Positions 7,937 to 17,351 of a stretch of 64,000 nucleotides of DNA are shown piece by piece. Position 1 is the first letter of the stretch. Every line of letters begins with the position of its first letter. The position numbers and the translations under genes were made by a program. The notes below the pieces were generated by a model, which had not been told where the DNA came from, did no database searches, and saw nothing but the letters and a program-made list of their open reading frames with translations. The stretch covers positions 1 through 64,000 of the forward strand of contig JAVVVI010000004.1 in the NCBI GenBank assembly GCA_036652735.1, written 5' to 3'. The stretch comes from JAGOGN01 sp036652735 (GTDB taxonomy: Bacteria; Bacillota; Clostridia; Lachnospirales; Lachnospiraceae).

Positions 7937-9016
7937 ATGAAGAAACAAAAAGTAGTGGTTGGAATGTCCGGAGGAGTTGATTCCTCAGTTGCCGCTTATC
8001 TGTTAAAGGAACAGGGCTATGATGTGATTGGTGTAACCATGCAGATCTGGCAGGATGAAGAGGAAGAGCTGCTCCAGGAGAATGGTGGCTGCTGTGGTTT
8101 GTCGGCCGTAGAAGATGCCAGAAAAGTTGCATCCTTATTGGAGATTCCTTACTATGTAATGAATTTCAAGCAGGAATTCAAGAAAAATGTTATGGACTAT
8201 TTTGTGGAAGAATATTTGCAGGGACGAACACCAAATCCCTGCATTGCCTGTAACCGATATGTAAAATGGGAGTCTCTTTTAAGACGCAGCCTGAGTATAG
8301 GAGCCGATTATATTGCAACCGGACATTATGCAAGGGTGGATCAATTAGCGAATGGACGTTATGCATTGGGACTGTCAAAGACGGCAGCAAAAGATCAGAC
8401 CTATGCGCTATATAACCTTACGCAGGAGCAATTATCCCATACGCTGATGCCAATTGGTGATTATGAGAAAGATGAAATCCGTGCAATGGCACAAAGGATT
8501 GGAATTTCAGTGGCAAATAAGCCGGATAGCCAGGAGATCTGCTTTATTCCAGATGATGATTATGCCGGATTTATTCAACAAACTGCAGGGGACAGAGTTC
8601 CGGGAGCAGGAAATTTTGTAGATGCAGAGGGCAGGATTTTAGGAAAACATAAGGGAATCACCCACTATACGGTAGGGCAAAGAAAAGGATTGAATCTTAG
8701 CCTCGGACATCCGGTTTTTGTTGTTGCAATTCATCCGGATACCAATGAGGTTGTTATTGGGGAATCAGAGGATGTTTTTTCTACACAGCTTACCGGGAAA
8801 AATATTAATTTTATGGCAGTGGATACCATTACCCAGCCAACGGAATTTTTAACAAAAATTCGTTATGGACATAAGGGAACCCCGGCAATTGTAACAAAAA
8901 CCGGGGAAGATGAAATAAAAGTTCAATTTAAAGAGCCGGTGCGTGCGATAACACCGGGTCAGGCAGTTGTCTTTTACAAGGATTCTCATGTGGCAGGCGG
9001 TGGAACCATTGTGTAA
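7937..9016 (+). CDS. mnmA: tRNA-specific 2-thiouridylase MnmA
   Basis: A 359-residue enzyme that puts the 2-thio group on wobble uridine of Lys, Glu and Gln tRNAs. The PP-loop VGMSGGVDSSVAA is at residues 8-20; NPCIACNRYVKW holds one catalytic cysteine and DSQEICFIPD the second. An upstream TTG would add four residues, but GGAG is spaced seven bases from this ATG. It is the last gene of the isc operon, 21 bases after iscU, so IscS probably supplies its sulfur. Confidence 0.97.
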   Translation: MKKQKVVVGMSGGVDSSVAAYLLKEQGYDVIGVTMQIWQDEEEELLQENGGCCGLSAVEDARKVASLLEIPYYVMNFKQEFKKNVMDYFVEEYLQGRTPNPCIACNRYVKWESLLRRSLSIGADYIATGHYARVDQLANGRYALGLSKTAAKDQTYALYNLTQEQLSHTLMPIGDYEKDEIRAMAQRIGISVANKPDSQEICFIPDDDYAGFIQQTAGDRVPGAGNFVDAEGRILGKHKGITHYTVGQRKGLNLSLGHPVFVVAIHPDTNEVVIGESEDVFSTQLTGKNINFMAVDTITQPTEFLTKIRYGHKGTPAIVTKTGEDEIKVQFKEPVRAITPGQAVVFYKDSHVAGGGTIV

Positions 9017-9040
9017 AAAGAGCCAATTGGCTCTTTTTTT
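9015..9040. terminator. Bidirectional terminator between mnmA and hisJ-like gene
   Basis: A palindrome centred on AATT with AAAAGAGCC and GGCTCTTTT arms overlaps the mnmA stop codon. It has A residues on one side and T residues on the other, so it can end both convergent transcripts. Confidence 0.88.
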
Positions 9041-9064
9041 CTTTGTTTCGGACAGGGTCAAAGA

Positions 9065-9868
9065 TTAGGAGAGTTTTAGATAGATGGGGCGTCGATTTTT
9101 AAAGACACAGTAGTAAGAAAATCCGCAGCTTTTTAGCAGGAGAGGAATTCTTTCAAATTCCAGTGCAATTTTATCCGGAGTGTGACCATCGGAACCAATG
9201 GTGATAAGCTCCCCACCCAGTTCCTTATAACGAGTCAGAACATCCTTACCGGGGTTGGTGCGTAAAAGTCCGCACCGGTATCCACCGGTATTTACTTCTA
9301 TTCCTTTTCCTTTTTGAATCAGTTGTTTTAAAATCTCATCCAGAATATCCGCGTATGCGGAATAAGAGAAACCAAGGTCTTTATCCGGTCCATACCGGAC
9401 AACATAATCCAGATGTCCATATACATCAAAATCAGAAAATACAGTAAGATTTTCCAGGATGGATTCAAAGTAAGAGCGGTAAGCACTGTGCTGGCTTCTT
9501 CCTTTATAAAAAGATGGAAGGGAAGGTTCACGGTGATTTACAATGTGAGAAGAACCAATGCAGAAATCAAAAGGATATTGGTTTAAAATGGAATGAATTT
9601 CAGAACATAGGTGGGGCTGTAAGCCCATTTCTACACCGATGCACACCTCTATTTGTGAAGCATATTTTTCGGATAAGGATTTCAGGGTAGCAAAATAGGA
9701 ATCAAAATCCAACTGAAATTTTGTTGGATCCAACGGATAATCAAGATCACAGTGATCGGTAAAGCAGATACCCGGAAGATTTTTTTGAATAGCGGATTCA
9801 ATCTGTGCCTCAGGAGCGGTGGTGGAATCGGAAGAAAAGTGACTATGTATATGAGTGTCCCAGATCAT
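9065..9868 (-). CDS. Histidinol-phosphatase-like PHP-domain protein
   Basis: A 267-residue PHP-domain metal-dependent phosphoesterase of the HisJ/HisK type, which would remove phosphate from histidinol phosphate. Metal ligands are seen in DTHIHSHFSSDS at the start, FTDHCDLDY, EMG, GSSHIVNH, YGHLDYV and GSDGHTPD near the end. A TTG 69 bases further upstream would extend the frame, but that TTG is part of the -35 box of its promoter, and AAGGAGA fits this ATG. It stands alone; no other his gene is near, so the true substrate is not certain. Confidence 0.87.
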   Translation of the reverse strand: MIWDTHIHSHFSSDSTTAPEAQIESAIQKNLPGICFTDHCDLDYPLDPTKFQLDFDSYFATLKSLSEKYASQIEVCIGVEMGLQPHLCSEIHSILNQYPFDFCIGSSHIVNHREPSLPSFYKGRSQHSAYRSYFESILENLTVFSDFDVYGHLDYVVRYGPDKDLGFSYSAYADILDEILKQLIQKGKGIEVNTGGYRCGLLRTNPGKDVLTRYKELGGELITIGSDGHTPDKIALEFERIPLLLKSCGFSYYCVFKNRRPIYLKLS

Positions 9869-9908
9869 GATATTCTCCTTATCAGTTATCTTTTTTTCGT
9901 TCAGTACT

Positions 9909-9937
9909 ATTTTAATGTAATTATCACGAAATGTCAA
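9909..9937 (-). promoter_or_regulatory. Promoter of the hisJ-like gene
   Basis: On the minus strand, a consensus TTGACA (9937-9932) and TAAAAT (9914-9909) are separated by 17 bases and lie about 40 bases before the start codon. Confidence 0.82.
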
Positions 9938-9970
9938 AAGAAGAACCGCTATTTTTCATGAATTTGTGTA

Positions 9971-9999
9971 TTGTAATTTGAGTGATTTTTAGATAGAAT
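9971..9999 (+). promoter_or_regulatory. Promoter upstream of first GAPDH gene
   Basis: TTGTAA (9971-9976) and TAGAAT (9994-9999) are separated by 17 bases, about 85 bases before the first gap gene. The resulting leader would be untranslated; I see no recognisable riboswitch in it. Confidence 0.6.
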
Positions 10000-10083
10000 G
10001 AGGTAACATGATAAAAGATATAGTCAACAGATTGGACTGGAATTGTTTAGATGAGAAAAACAGGATAATAGGAGGATTGAGAT

Positions 10084-11103
10084 ATGGCAATAAGAGTAGC
10101 AATTAATGGATTTGGTCGTATTGGACGATTGGCTTTTCGTCAGATGTTTGGAGTGGAAGGGTATCAGATTGTGGCAATCAATGATTTAGCTACCCCACAG
10201 ATGCTGGCGCATTTATTAAAATACGATTCCGCACAAGGAAGCTATCAGCTGTTGGATTCTGTTTCTTCAGGGGAAGATTCCATTACAGTCTGTGGAATAG
10301 AGACAAAGATTTATGCAGAGACAAACGCCGAACTTCTGCCATGGAAGGAACTTGGAGTTGATGTTGTCCTAGAATGCACAGGCCTATATACGTCCAAAGA
10401 AAAATCCCTGGCACATATTCGGGCAGGAGCTAAGAAAGTGATCATATCCGCACCGGCAGGCAGTGATGTACCAACCATTGTATACAATGTAAATCACCAG
10501 GTGTTAAAACCGGAAGACACAGTGATTTCAGCAGCATCCTGTACCACCAACTGTCTGGCACCAATGGCAGATGTACTGAATCAGTATGTTCCAATTCAAA
10601 CAGGTATCATGTGTACAATCCATGCCTACACCGGTGATCAGAAGTCTTTGGATGCACCTCATAAAAAGGGCGATTTACGACGTTCCCGTGCAGCAACCAT
10701 TAATATTGTTCCCAATACAACGGGGGCAGCCAAAGCCATTGGTCTTGTTATACCGCAGTTAAAGGGAAAGTTAATAGGATCTGCCCAAAGAGTTCCGGTG
10801 TTAACCGGTTCGTCAACCATTCTCACAGCGGTTGTAAAGGGAAAAGATGTGACTGTGGAAGGAATTAACGAGGTGATGAAGGCAGCTGCAAATGAGTCTT
10901 TTGGCTACAACGTAGATGACATTGTATCTTCGGATGTAATTGGAATGTCTTATGGTGCCTTATTTGACGCAACACAGACAATGGTTGTAAAAATCAAGGA
11001 TGACTGTTACCAGGTTCAGGTTGTATCCTGGTATGACAATGAGAATAGTTACACCAGTCAGATGGTTCGGACATTGAAATATTTTGCGGAATTAGGTGAA
11101 TAA
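10084..11103 (+). CDS. gap: Glyceraldehyde-3-phosphate dehydrogenase, first copy
   Basis: A 339-residue phosphorylating GAPDH. The Rossmann motif NGFGRIGR is at residues 8-15, the catalytic Cys153 is in ASCTTNC, and the catalytic base is His180. Asp34, which follows the second beta strand (VAINDL) and contacts the adenosine ribose of NAD, is present, so NAD should be used. The S-loop has Ala191-Pro192 where many bacterial NAD enzymes have Leu-Pro. GGAGGATTGAG is its ribosome binding site. A paralogue of identical length follows 114 bases later. Confidence 0.95.
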   Translation: MAIRVAINGFGRIGRLAFRQMFGVEGYQIVAINDLATPQMLAHLLKYDSAQGSYQLLDSVSSGEDSITVCGIETKIYAETNAELLPWKELGVDVVLECTGLYTSKEKSLAHIRAGAKKVIISAPAGSDVPTIVYNVNHQVLKPEDTVISAASCTTNCLAPMADVLNQYVPIQTGIMCTIHAYTGDQKSLDAPHKKGDLRRSRAATINIVPNTTGAAKAIGLVIPQLKGKLIGSAQRVPVLTGSSTILTAVVKGKDVTVEGINEVMKAAANESFGYNVDDIVSSDVIGMSYGALFDATQTMVVKIKDDCYQVQVVSWYDNENSYTSQMVRTLKYFAELGE

Positions 11104-11217
11104 GGAACAAAAAGGGAATTAGGCTTGCATTTCCGGTTGTAATTGGGTAAAATATATTTGGTATGGGCAGTTAAGCCTAAATTATAGAGTGGGATAATAC
11201 CTAGGAGGAGAGTTACG

Positions 11218-12237
11218 ATGGCAATCAGAGTTGCAATCAATGGGTTTGGACGTATTGGACGTATCGCATTTCGTCAGATGTTTGGCAAGGAGGAGTTTGA
11301 TATTGTTGCAGTCAACGGAATTGAGAATGCGGAAATGGCAGCATACCTGTTAAAATATGATTCGGCACAGGGGCGTTATGAATTATGTGATCAGGTAAAA
11401 GCAGGAAACCATTCAATCATTGTAGGAGAAAAAGAAATTCCTTTATACAATGTGAGAAAGGCAGAAGAGCTTCCTTGGAAAGAAATTGGGGTTGATGTAG
11501 TAGCGGAATGTTCCGGTGCTTACAAGACAAAGGAAAAAGCAATGGATCATATTAATGCAGGAGCAAAAAAGGTAGTAATTTCCGCACCGGCCGGAAATGA
11601 TGTACCAACGATTGTATATAATGTGAATCACAAGGTGTTAAAAGCAGAAGATATTATTATATCAGCAGCATCTTGTACCACCAACTGTCTGGCACCAATG
11701 GCAGATGTATTGCATAAGTATGCACCAATTCAGGCAGGACTTATGACCTCTATTCACGCTTATACAGGAGATCAGAAGACTTTAGATGCACCTCATAAAA
11801 AAGGAAATTATAGAAGAGCACGAGCAGCAGGAGTTAACATTGTTCCTAATTCCTCAGGAGCTGCAGCTGCAATTGGTCTGGTAATTCCTGAATTAAATGG
11901 AAAATTAAACGGTTCTGCACAGCGTGTTCCAGTTGCTACGGGCTCATCAACCCTTTTAATGGCAGTTGTAAAACGGGAAGGTTTAACGGTTGAAGGCATT
12001 AATGAAGTGATGAAGGCTAATGCAAATGAGACACTTGGATTTACAACAGAAGATATTGTGTCTTCTGATATTATTGGAGATTTGCATGGTGGTGTATTTG
12101 ATGCAACACAGACGATGGTTACACCGGTATGTGATGATTTATTTGAAGTACAGGTAGTTGCATGGTATGACAATGAGAGCGGTTATACAAGCCAGATGCT
12201 TCGTACCATTAAATATGTTGCAGGTTTACATATTTAA
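11218..12237 (+). CDS. gap: Glyceraldehyde-3-phosphate dehydrogenase, second copy
   Basis: A 339-residue paralogue of the gene just upstream, aligning without gaps. Catalytic Cys153 and His180 are kept. The cofactor-deciding Asp at position 34 is replaced by Gly (VAVNGI), and position 191 is Ala (DAPHK), two changes in the direction of NADP-using GAPDHs. Pro192 is kept, so the shift may be partial. The start follows AGGAGGAG. Pgk follows after 76 bases, so this copy rather than the first may be the main partner of the pgk-tpiA-gpmI group. Cofactor preference is inference. Confidence 0.94.
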   Translation: MAIRVAINGFGRIGRIAFRQMFGKEEFDIVAVNGIENAEMAAYLLKYDSAQGRYELCDQVKAGNHSIIVGEKEIPLYNVRKAEELPWKEIGVDVVAECSGAYKTKEKAMDHINAGAKKVVISAPAGNDVPTIVYNVNHKVLKAEDIIISAASCTTNCLAPMADVLHKYAPIQAGLMTSIHAYTGDQKTLDAPHKKGNYRRARAAGVNIVPNSSGAAAAIGLVIPELNGKLNGSAQRVPVATGSSTLLMAVVKREGLTVEGINEVMKANANETLGFTTEDIVSSDIIGDLHGGVFDATQTMVTPVCDDLFEVQVVAWYDNESGYTSQMLRTIKYVAGLHI

Positions 12238-12266
12238 TCTGTAATTCTTTGATGCTTAAATAAAAT

Positions 12267-12290
12267 GGGTTCGGTCTTAGGACCGAATCC
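12267..12290 (+). other. Hairpin between gap and pgk
   Basis: A ten-base-pair stem (GGGTTCGGTC with GACCGAATCC, loop TTAG) lies between the second gap and pgk. There is only a short T run after it, so it could be a leaky terminator or an RNA processing or stability element that sets gap expression above pgk. Confidence 0.6.
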
Positions 12291-12313
12291 TTTCCAAAAT
12301 CTGGAGGTAGATT

Positions 12314-13519
12314 ATGTTTGAAAAAAAATCAGTAGATGATATTAATGTAAAAGGTCTTCGTGTGCTTTGCAGATGTGATTTTAATGTTCCTTTAAAAGAT
12401 GGTAAAATAACAGATGAAAATCGTTTGATTGCAGCACTGGATACCATCAAGAAATTAAGATCAGATGGTGGGAAGATAATTCTTTGTTCCCATTTAGGAA
12501 AACCAAAGGGAGAACCCATACCGGAATTGTCCCTGGCTCCTGTAGCAGTAAGACTGTCTCAACTTTTAGGGCAGGAAGTAAAATTTGCAGCAGACAGGGA
12601 AGTGGTAGGGAAAAATGCAAAGGCAGCAGTAGCGGCAATGAAGGATGGAGAGATTATTCTCCTGGAGAATACAAGATATCGGATAGAAGAGACAAAAAAT
12701 CTGGATAAGTTCAGTGAAGAATTAGCTTCCTTATGCGATGTGTTTGTAAATGATGCATTTGGAACGGCACATCGGGCTCATTGTTCAAATGTGGGAGTGA
12801 CCAAGTTTGTTAAGCTGGCAGTGAGTGGATATCTCATTCAAAAAGAACTGGAATTTTTAGGAAATGCCGTAGAAGCTCCAAAGAGACCTTTTGTGGCAAT
12901 TTTGGGTGGAGCGAAAGTTGCAGACAAGTTGAATGTAATTTCAAATCTTTTAGATAAATGTGATACCTTGATTATTGGCGGAGGAATGGCATATACCTTT
13001 TTAAAAGCAAAGGGATATGAGGTTGGAGCATCCCTGGTGGATATGGAGAAAATCGATTATTGCCTTGATATGATGGAGAAAGCAAAGACAGCAAATAAAC
13101 AGCTGATTCTTCCGGTTGACACCGTGGTTGCATCGCAGTTTCCAAATCCCATTGATGCAGAGATTACAATACAGGAAGTTTCGGCAGAAACAATTCCGGC
13201 AGATCAAATGGGGTTAGACATTGGAAGCAGAACAAGAACTTTGTTTACGGATGCAATTAAGATGGCAAAAACCATTGTCTGGAATGGTCCAATGGGCGTG
13301 TTTGAGAATCCAATTCTTGCCAAAGGAACCATTGCCGTAGCGAAGGCATTAGCCGAGGCAGATGCAGTTACAATTATTGGCGGAGGAGATTCCGCAGCAG
13401 CTGTCAACCAATTGGGATATGGCGACAAGATGACTCATATTTCCACAGGTGGAGGAGCTTCCTTAGAGTTTTTGGAAGGAAAGGAATTGCCGGGTGTAGC
13501 TGCAATTACCGATAAATAA
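12314..13519 (+). CDS. pgk: Phosphoglycerate kinase
   Basis: A 401-residue glycolytic kinase that makes ATP from 1,3-bisphosphoglycerate. The N-terminal substrate region RVLCRCDFNVPL and the nucleotide-binding region FVAILGGAKVADK are clear, and the C-terminal loop GGGDSAAAVNQLG with STGGGASLEFLEGK is intact. Length is standard. The ATG follows CTGGAGGTAG. tpiA follows after 27 bases. Confidence 0.97.
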   Translation: MFEKKSVDDINVKGLRVLCRCDFNVPLKDGKITDENRLIAALDTIKKLRSDGGKIILCSHLGKPKGEPIPELSLAPVAVRLSQLLGQEVKFAADREVVGKNAKAAVAAMKDGEIILLENTRYRIEETKNLDKFSEELASLCDVFVNDAFGTAHRAHCSNVGVTKFVKLAVSGYLIQKELEFLGNAVEAPKRPFVAILGGAKVADKLNVISNLLDKCDTLIIGGGMAYTFLKAKGYEVGASLVDMEKIDYCLDMMEKAKTANKQLILPVDTVVASQFPNPIDAEITIQEVSAETIPADQMGLDIGSRTRTLFTDAIKMAKTIVWNGPMGVFENPILAKGTIAVAKALAEADAVTIIGGGDSAAAVNQLGYGDKMTHISTGGGASLEFLEGKELPGVAAITDK

Positions 13520-13546
13520 AAAGCTTTGGAAAAGGAAGGTAGAAAG

Positions 13547-14296
13547 ATGTCCAGAAAAAGAATTATTGCAGGAAACTGGAAGATGAATAAGACACCGGAA
13601 GAAGCAGTTGCGTTAGTAGAACAGTTAAAACCGCTGGTCGACAATGCGGAGGCAGAAGTTGTGGTTTGCGTTCCGGCCATTGACATTCTTCCGGTGGTGA
13701 AAGCAGTCAGTGGTTCATCCATTGCAGTTGGGGCACAGAATATGCACTTTGAAGAAAGTGGTGCTTATACCGGGGAAATCTCACCATCCATGTTAGTGCA
13801 GGCAGGGGTAACCCATGTAATTCTTGGTCACTCAGAACGACGTACTTATTTTGCAGAGACCAATGAAACCGTGAATAAGAAATTAAAAAAGGCATTGGAA
13901 CATGGTCTGGTTCCAATTATTTGCTGTGGAGAATCGTTAGAACAGAGAGAACAGGGAATTACCATGGATTGGATTCGCCAGCAAATAAAAGCTGCATTTC
14001 AGGGCATTACGCCAGAACAGGCAGAGAAAACGGTGATTGCTTATGAGCCAATTTGGGCAATCGGAACAGGAAAAGTGGCAACAGCAAGTCAGGCACAGGA
14101 AGTATGTAAAGAAATTCGTGATTGTATGCAGGAACTTTATGGCAGGGATACAGCCCAGACAGTTCGAATTCAATATGGCGGAAGTGTATCAGAGGGAAGT
14201 GCAGAAGAGCTGTTTAATCAACCGGATATTGATGGTGGACTGGTGGGGGGCGCCTCTTTAAAAGCAGAGTTTGGAAACATTGTAAACTGCAATTAG
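13547..14296 (+). CDS. tpiA: Triosephosphate isomerase
   Basis: A 249-residue TIM barrel interconverting the two triose phosphates. The active-site Lys is in GNWKMN (about residue 13), the electrophilic His in GHSERR (about 95), the catalytic Glu in AYEPIWAIGTG (about 167), and the phosphate loop in GLVGGASL. A TTG 21 bases upstream would extend the frame, but AAAGGAAGG fits this ATG and gives the standard N-terminus MSRKRIIAGNWKMN. Confidence 0.97.
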   Translation: MSRKRIIAGNWKMNKTPEEAVALVEQLKPLVDNAEAEVVVCVPAIDILPVVKAVSGSSIAVGAQNMHFEESGAYTGEISPSMLVQAGVTHVILGHSERRTYFAETNETVNKKLKKALEHGLVPIICCGESLEQREQGITMDWIRQQIKAAFQGITPEQAEKTVIAYEPIWAIGTGKVATASQAQEVCKEIRDCMQELYGRDTAQTVRIQYGGSVSEGSAEELFNQPDIDGGLVGGASLKAEFGNIVNCN

Positions 14297-14351
14297 TTCC
14301 ATTGAATAGCTTAATGGACTTAGAGAAAATGGAACATTCAGAGGAAAGCCA

Positions 14352-15758
14352 ATGAACAAAAGAAAAACAAGTTTTTTAGCCATTATTATTGTTTTCATAA
14401 TTTTGGTAACTGGCTGCAGCGGGCCGCAAGCAAGTCAGAAAACACTCTTTATTGAAAAAAAATCGGCAGGGGAAAAAAAACCGGAACAAAAGCATATAGG
14501 GATTACCCCTGCCATAGAGGAAGATATTGAGGAAATACTAACTGTTAGTAGTGCTGAGGCACTGTGCGGATATCCCATAGATGAGAATTTTCTTTTATGG
14601 TTTTATCAAAAATACGGGGAAAACATTTTAAAAAAAATGGCGGATAATGTACGAATTCATCCTAAGGAAGAAGAGAGCTGGTATCGCCTTACCGGTAACA
14701 CGCTACATGTTTTGTGGCTTTATTATGTGCGGGATTTAGGCATCTATGGAAAAGACCTGGAACAGGTCTATTTTAAGGATTCTTTAAATAGTACAGATAT
14801 TGTGTTGGATTTTGCAGGAGATCTGGTGCTGGATCAAGAGCGGGAATCTTTTGCGTACATTGGAAAAGATGGTAAGAATTTTAAAAATTGTATTTCAAAA
14901 GAGTTACTTCATGAGACAAAGAGTGCAGATATTTTTATGATTAACAATGAAGGAACATATGTTACAGGTGGAACACCACTAGAGGGAAAAGCCTATACCT
15001 TTCAGAGTCACCCAAAGAATGCTCAGGTATTAAAAATTATGGGAACGGATATAACCTCCCTGGCGAATAATCACGCCTTTGATTATGGAGAAGAGGGGTT
15101 ACTGGAGACGATGGATACGTTTCACAAGATGCGTTTGCCATTTGTTGGAGCGGGTAAAAATTTAGAGGATGCAAAAAAACCGGTATACTTTGTGATAAAT
15201 GGGAAAAAAATAGCCTTTGTATCTGCAACACAGATAGAAAGGACTTTAAATTATACAAAAGAGGCAGGGATTCAAACACCGGGCGTGTTAAAGACGCTTC
15301 ACCCGGAGTTTTTTTTGGAATCCATAAGAGAAGCAAAGAAAAAATCTGATTTTGTGGTTGCGTTTGTACACTGGGGAACTGAGGGAGAAGAGAATTTTGA
15401 ACCGGATCAGACCAGTTTGGGAAAGCAGTATATTGATGCAGGAGCAGATGCAGTAATTGGAGGTCATACACATTGCCTACAGGGAATTGAATTTTACAAA
15501 GGCAATCCGATCTTTTACAGCCTTGGGAATTTTTGGTTTGATTGGGATGAGCCAAATGCGGAAAAGACTGCAGTTGTGCAAATAACACTTCATAGTGATA
15601 ATATGGCAGAATACAAAATCCTGCCATGCTTATATAGTAAGTTCAAGACATCACTGGTTACGGATGCAAAGGAGAATAGAATTTTATTGGACTATGTGGA
15701 GAGCATCTCCAATGGGATATCCATAGACGGAGATGGAACGGTTCTAAATACCAGATAA
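14352..15758 (+). CDS. CapA-family lipoprotein
   Basis: A 468-residue predicted lipoprotein: basic start, hydrophobic segment, and lipobox VTGC with Cys22. About residues 145-440 form a CapA/PgsA-like metallophosphatase fold: FAGDLVLD, the DIFMINNEGTYVTGG segment, SLANNHAFDYGEEG, VHWGTEGEENFEPDQ, GGHTHCLQGIEFYKG and FYSLGNFWFD. The family is linked to poly-gamma-glutamate capsule formation, but most members are uncharacterised and no capB or capC lies nearby. It is oddly placed between tpiA and gpmI, 16 bases before the latter, so it is probably co-transcribed with glycolysis genes. Confidence 0.85.
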   Translation: MNKRKTSFLAIIIVFIILVTGCSGPQASQKTLFIEKKSAGEKKPEQKHIGITPAIEEDIEEILTVSSAEALCGYPIDENFLLWFYQKYGENILKKMADNVRIHPKEEESWYRLTGNTLHVLWLYYVRDLGIYGKDLEQVYFKDSLNSTDIVLDFAGDLVLDQERESFAYIGKDGKNFKNCISKELLHETKSADIFMINNEGTYVTGGTPLEGKAYTFQSHPKNAQVLKIMGTDITSLANNHAFDYGEEGLLETMDTFHKMRLPFVGAGKNLEDAKKPVYFVINGKKIAFVSATQIERTLNYTKEAGIQTPGVLKTLHPEFFLESIREAKKKSDFVVAFVHWGTEGEENFEPDQTSLGKQYIDAGADAVIGGHTHCLQGIEFYKGNPIFYSLGNFWFDWDEPNAEKTAVVQITLHSDNMAEYKILPCLYSKFKTSLVTDAKENRILLDYVESISNGISIDGDGTVLNTR

Positions 15759-15773
15759 AATGGAGGAAAAAAG

Positions 15774-17336
15774 ATGGAAAAGACAGCTGTACTTTTAATA
15801 TTAGATGGATATGGATTGAATAATGAGAAAAAGGGAAATGCTATTTTGGCGGCAAAAACTCCGGTTATGGATGAACTAATGAATACTTGTCCCAATACCA
15901 GACTTGAAGCCAGTGGCCTTGCAGTAGGATTACCGGAAGGACAGATGGGTAATTCTGAGGTTGGGCATTTAAATATGGGAGCCGGAAGAATTATATTCCA
16001 GGAATTAACACGAATTACAAAAGAGATTCGGGAAGGTGATTTTTTTAAGAACCCTGCGCTTATTCATGGAATGGAGAATGCAAAGAAGAATCATTCCGGA
16101 CTGCATCTGTATGGACTATTGTCAGATGGGGGAGTACACAGCCATAATACGCATTTGTACGCACTGCTTCAGATGGCTAAGGAATATGGATTGAAACAGG
16201 TGTATGTACATTGTTTCTTAGATGGAAGAGATACCCAGCCAACTTCCGGAAAAGGATTTATTGAAGAATTACAGGAAAAAATGAAGACCATTGGTGTGGG
16301 TGAAATTGCGACTGTAACCGGTCGATTTTATGCAATGGATCGGGATAACCGATGGGAAAGAATAGAACAAGCGTACCAGGCACTCACAAAGGGAATTGGG
16401 GAGACTGCTGAGAATGCGGTTCAGGCGGTTCAGGATTCTTATGAGAGAGAGATTACGGATGAATTTATGCTTCCAACGGTTATTTTGAAAGATGGAAAGC
16501 CCGTGGCAACCATAAAAGATAAGGACAGTATTATTTTCTTTAATTTCCGACCGGATCGGGCACGGGAAATTACCAGAACCTTCTGTATGGACGAGTTCTC
16601 ACAGTTCCCAAGAGGAGAACGGAAAAAAGTGACTTATATTTGTTTCACGGACTATGATGTAACCATTCCAAATAAAGAAGTAGCGTTTCATAAACAGGAA
16701 ATCCGGCATACGTTAGGAGAATTTCTTGCCCAAAATAAGAAAACACAGGCAAGGATTGCTGAAACGGAAAAATATGCTCATGTTACATTCTTTTTTAATG
16801 GAGGAGTGGAAGAAGCGAATCTTTACGAGGAACGCATATTGGTAGAGTCTCCAAAAGTAGCTACCTATGATTTACAACCGGAGATGAGTGCAGAAGGGGT
16901 ATGCAATAAATTAACAGAAGCCATTGCTGCAAAAAAATATGATGTGATAATAGCAAACTTTGCAAATGCAGACATGGTAGGTCATACCGGAGTCTTTGAT
17001 GCGGCTGTAAAGGCAATAGAGACGGTGGATACCTGCGTAGGAAAAGTGATACAGGCAGTTCAAAAGGCAGATGCAATTCTTTTAATCTGTGCAGATCATG
17101 GAAATGCAGAGCAGCTTTTAGACCCGGCAACAGGAGAGGCATTTACTGCCCATACAACAAACAAAGTGCCATTGATACTGGTAAATGCACCAAAGAGTTG
17201 CAAATTCCAAGGAGAAGGATGCTTGGCGGATATTGCACCTACTTTGATTGAACTTATGGGAATGAAACAACCAATAGAGATGACAGGTCATTCTTTGTTA
17301 ATTCCAACGGGTTCAATGTCCAGAGAAACAGATTAG
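15774..17336 (+). CDS. gpmI: 2,3-bisphosphoglycerate-independent phosphoglycerate mutase
   Basis: A 520-residue manganese-dependent mutase converting 3- to 2-phosphoglycerate. The start LLILDGYGLN, the phosphoserine site MGNSEVGHLNMGAG (Ser about 62), DGRDTQPTSG, the metal-ligand motif FANADMVGHTG and CADHGNAEQLLD are all present. Length is slightly above the usual 510. The gene continues the gap-pgk-tpiA series; enolase is not in the window. Confidence 0.97.
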   Translation: MEKTAVLLILDGYGLNNEKKGNAILAAKTPVMDELMNTCPNTRLEASGLAVGLPEGQMGNSEVGHLNMGAGRIIFQELTRITKEIREGDFFKNPALIHGMENAKKNHSGLHLYGLLSDGGVHSHNTHLYALLQMAKEYGLKQVYVHCFLDGRDTQPTSGKGFIEELQEKMKTIGVGEIATVTGRFYAMDRDNRWERIEQAYQALTKGIGETAENAVQAVQDSYEREITDEFMLPTVILKDGKPVATIKDKDSIIFFNFRPDRAREITRTFCMDEFSQFPRGERKKVTYICFTDYDVTIPNKEVAFHKQEIRHTLGEFLAQNKKTQARIAETEKYAHVTFFFNGGVEEANLYEERILVESPKVATYDLQPEMSAEGVCNKLTEAIAAKKYDVIIANFANADMVGHTGVFDAAVKAIETVDTCVGKVIQAVQKADAILLICADHGNAEQLLDPATGEAFTAHTTNKVPLILVNAPKSCKFQGEGCLADIAPTLIELMGMKQPIEMTGHSLLIPTGSMSRETD

Positions 17337-17351
17337 AGAAGGAGTTTTGGA

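Noticed and set aside
9869..9937. N-terminal extension of the hisJ-like protein
   Set aside because: The extending TTG is part of a consensus -35 box, and the PHP motif DTHIH should be at the very N-terminus.
11116..11183. Inverted repeat between the two gap genes (AATTAGGCTT ... AAGCCTAAATT)
   Set aside because: The arms are about 46 bases apart with no T run, so it is too weak to call a terminator or operator; left as a curiosity.
15037..15627. 196-residue minus-strand frame within the CapA gene
   Set aside because: Antisense frame rich in Leu, Pro, His and Gln, no start signal, fully covered by a well-supported gene.
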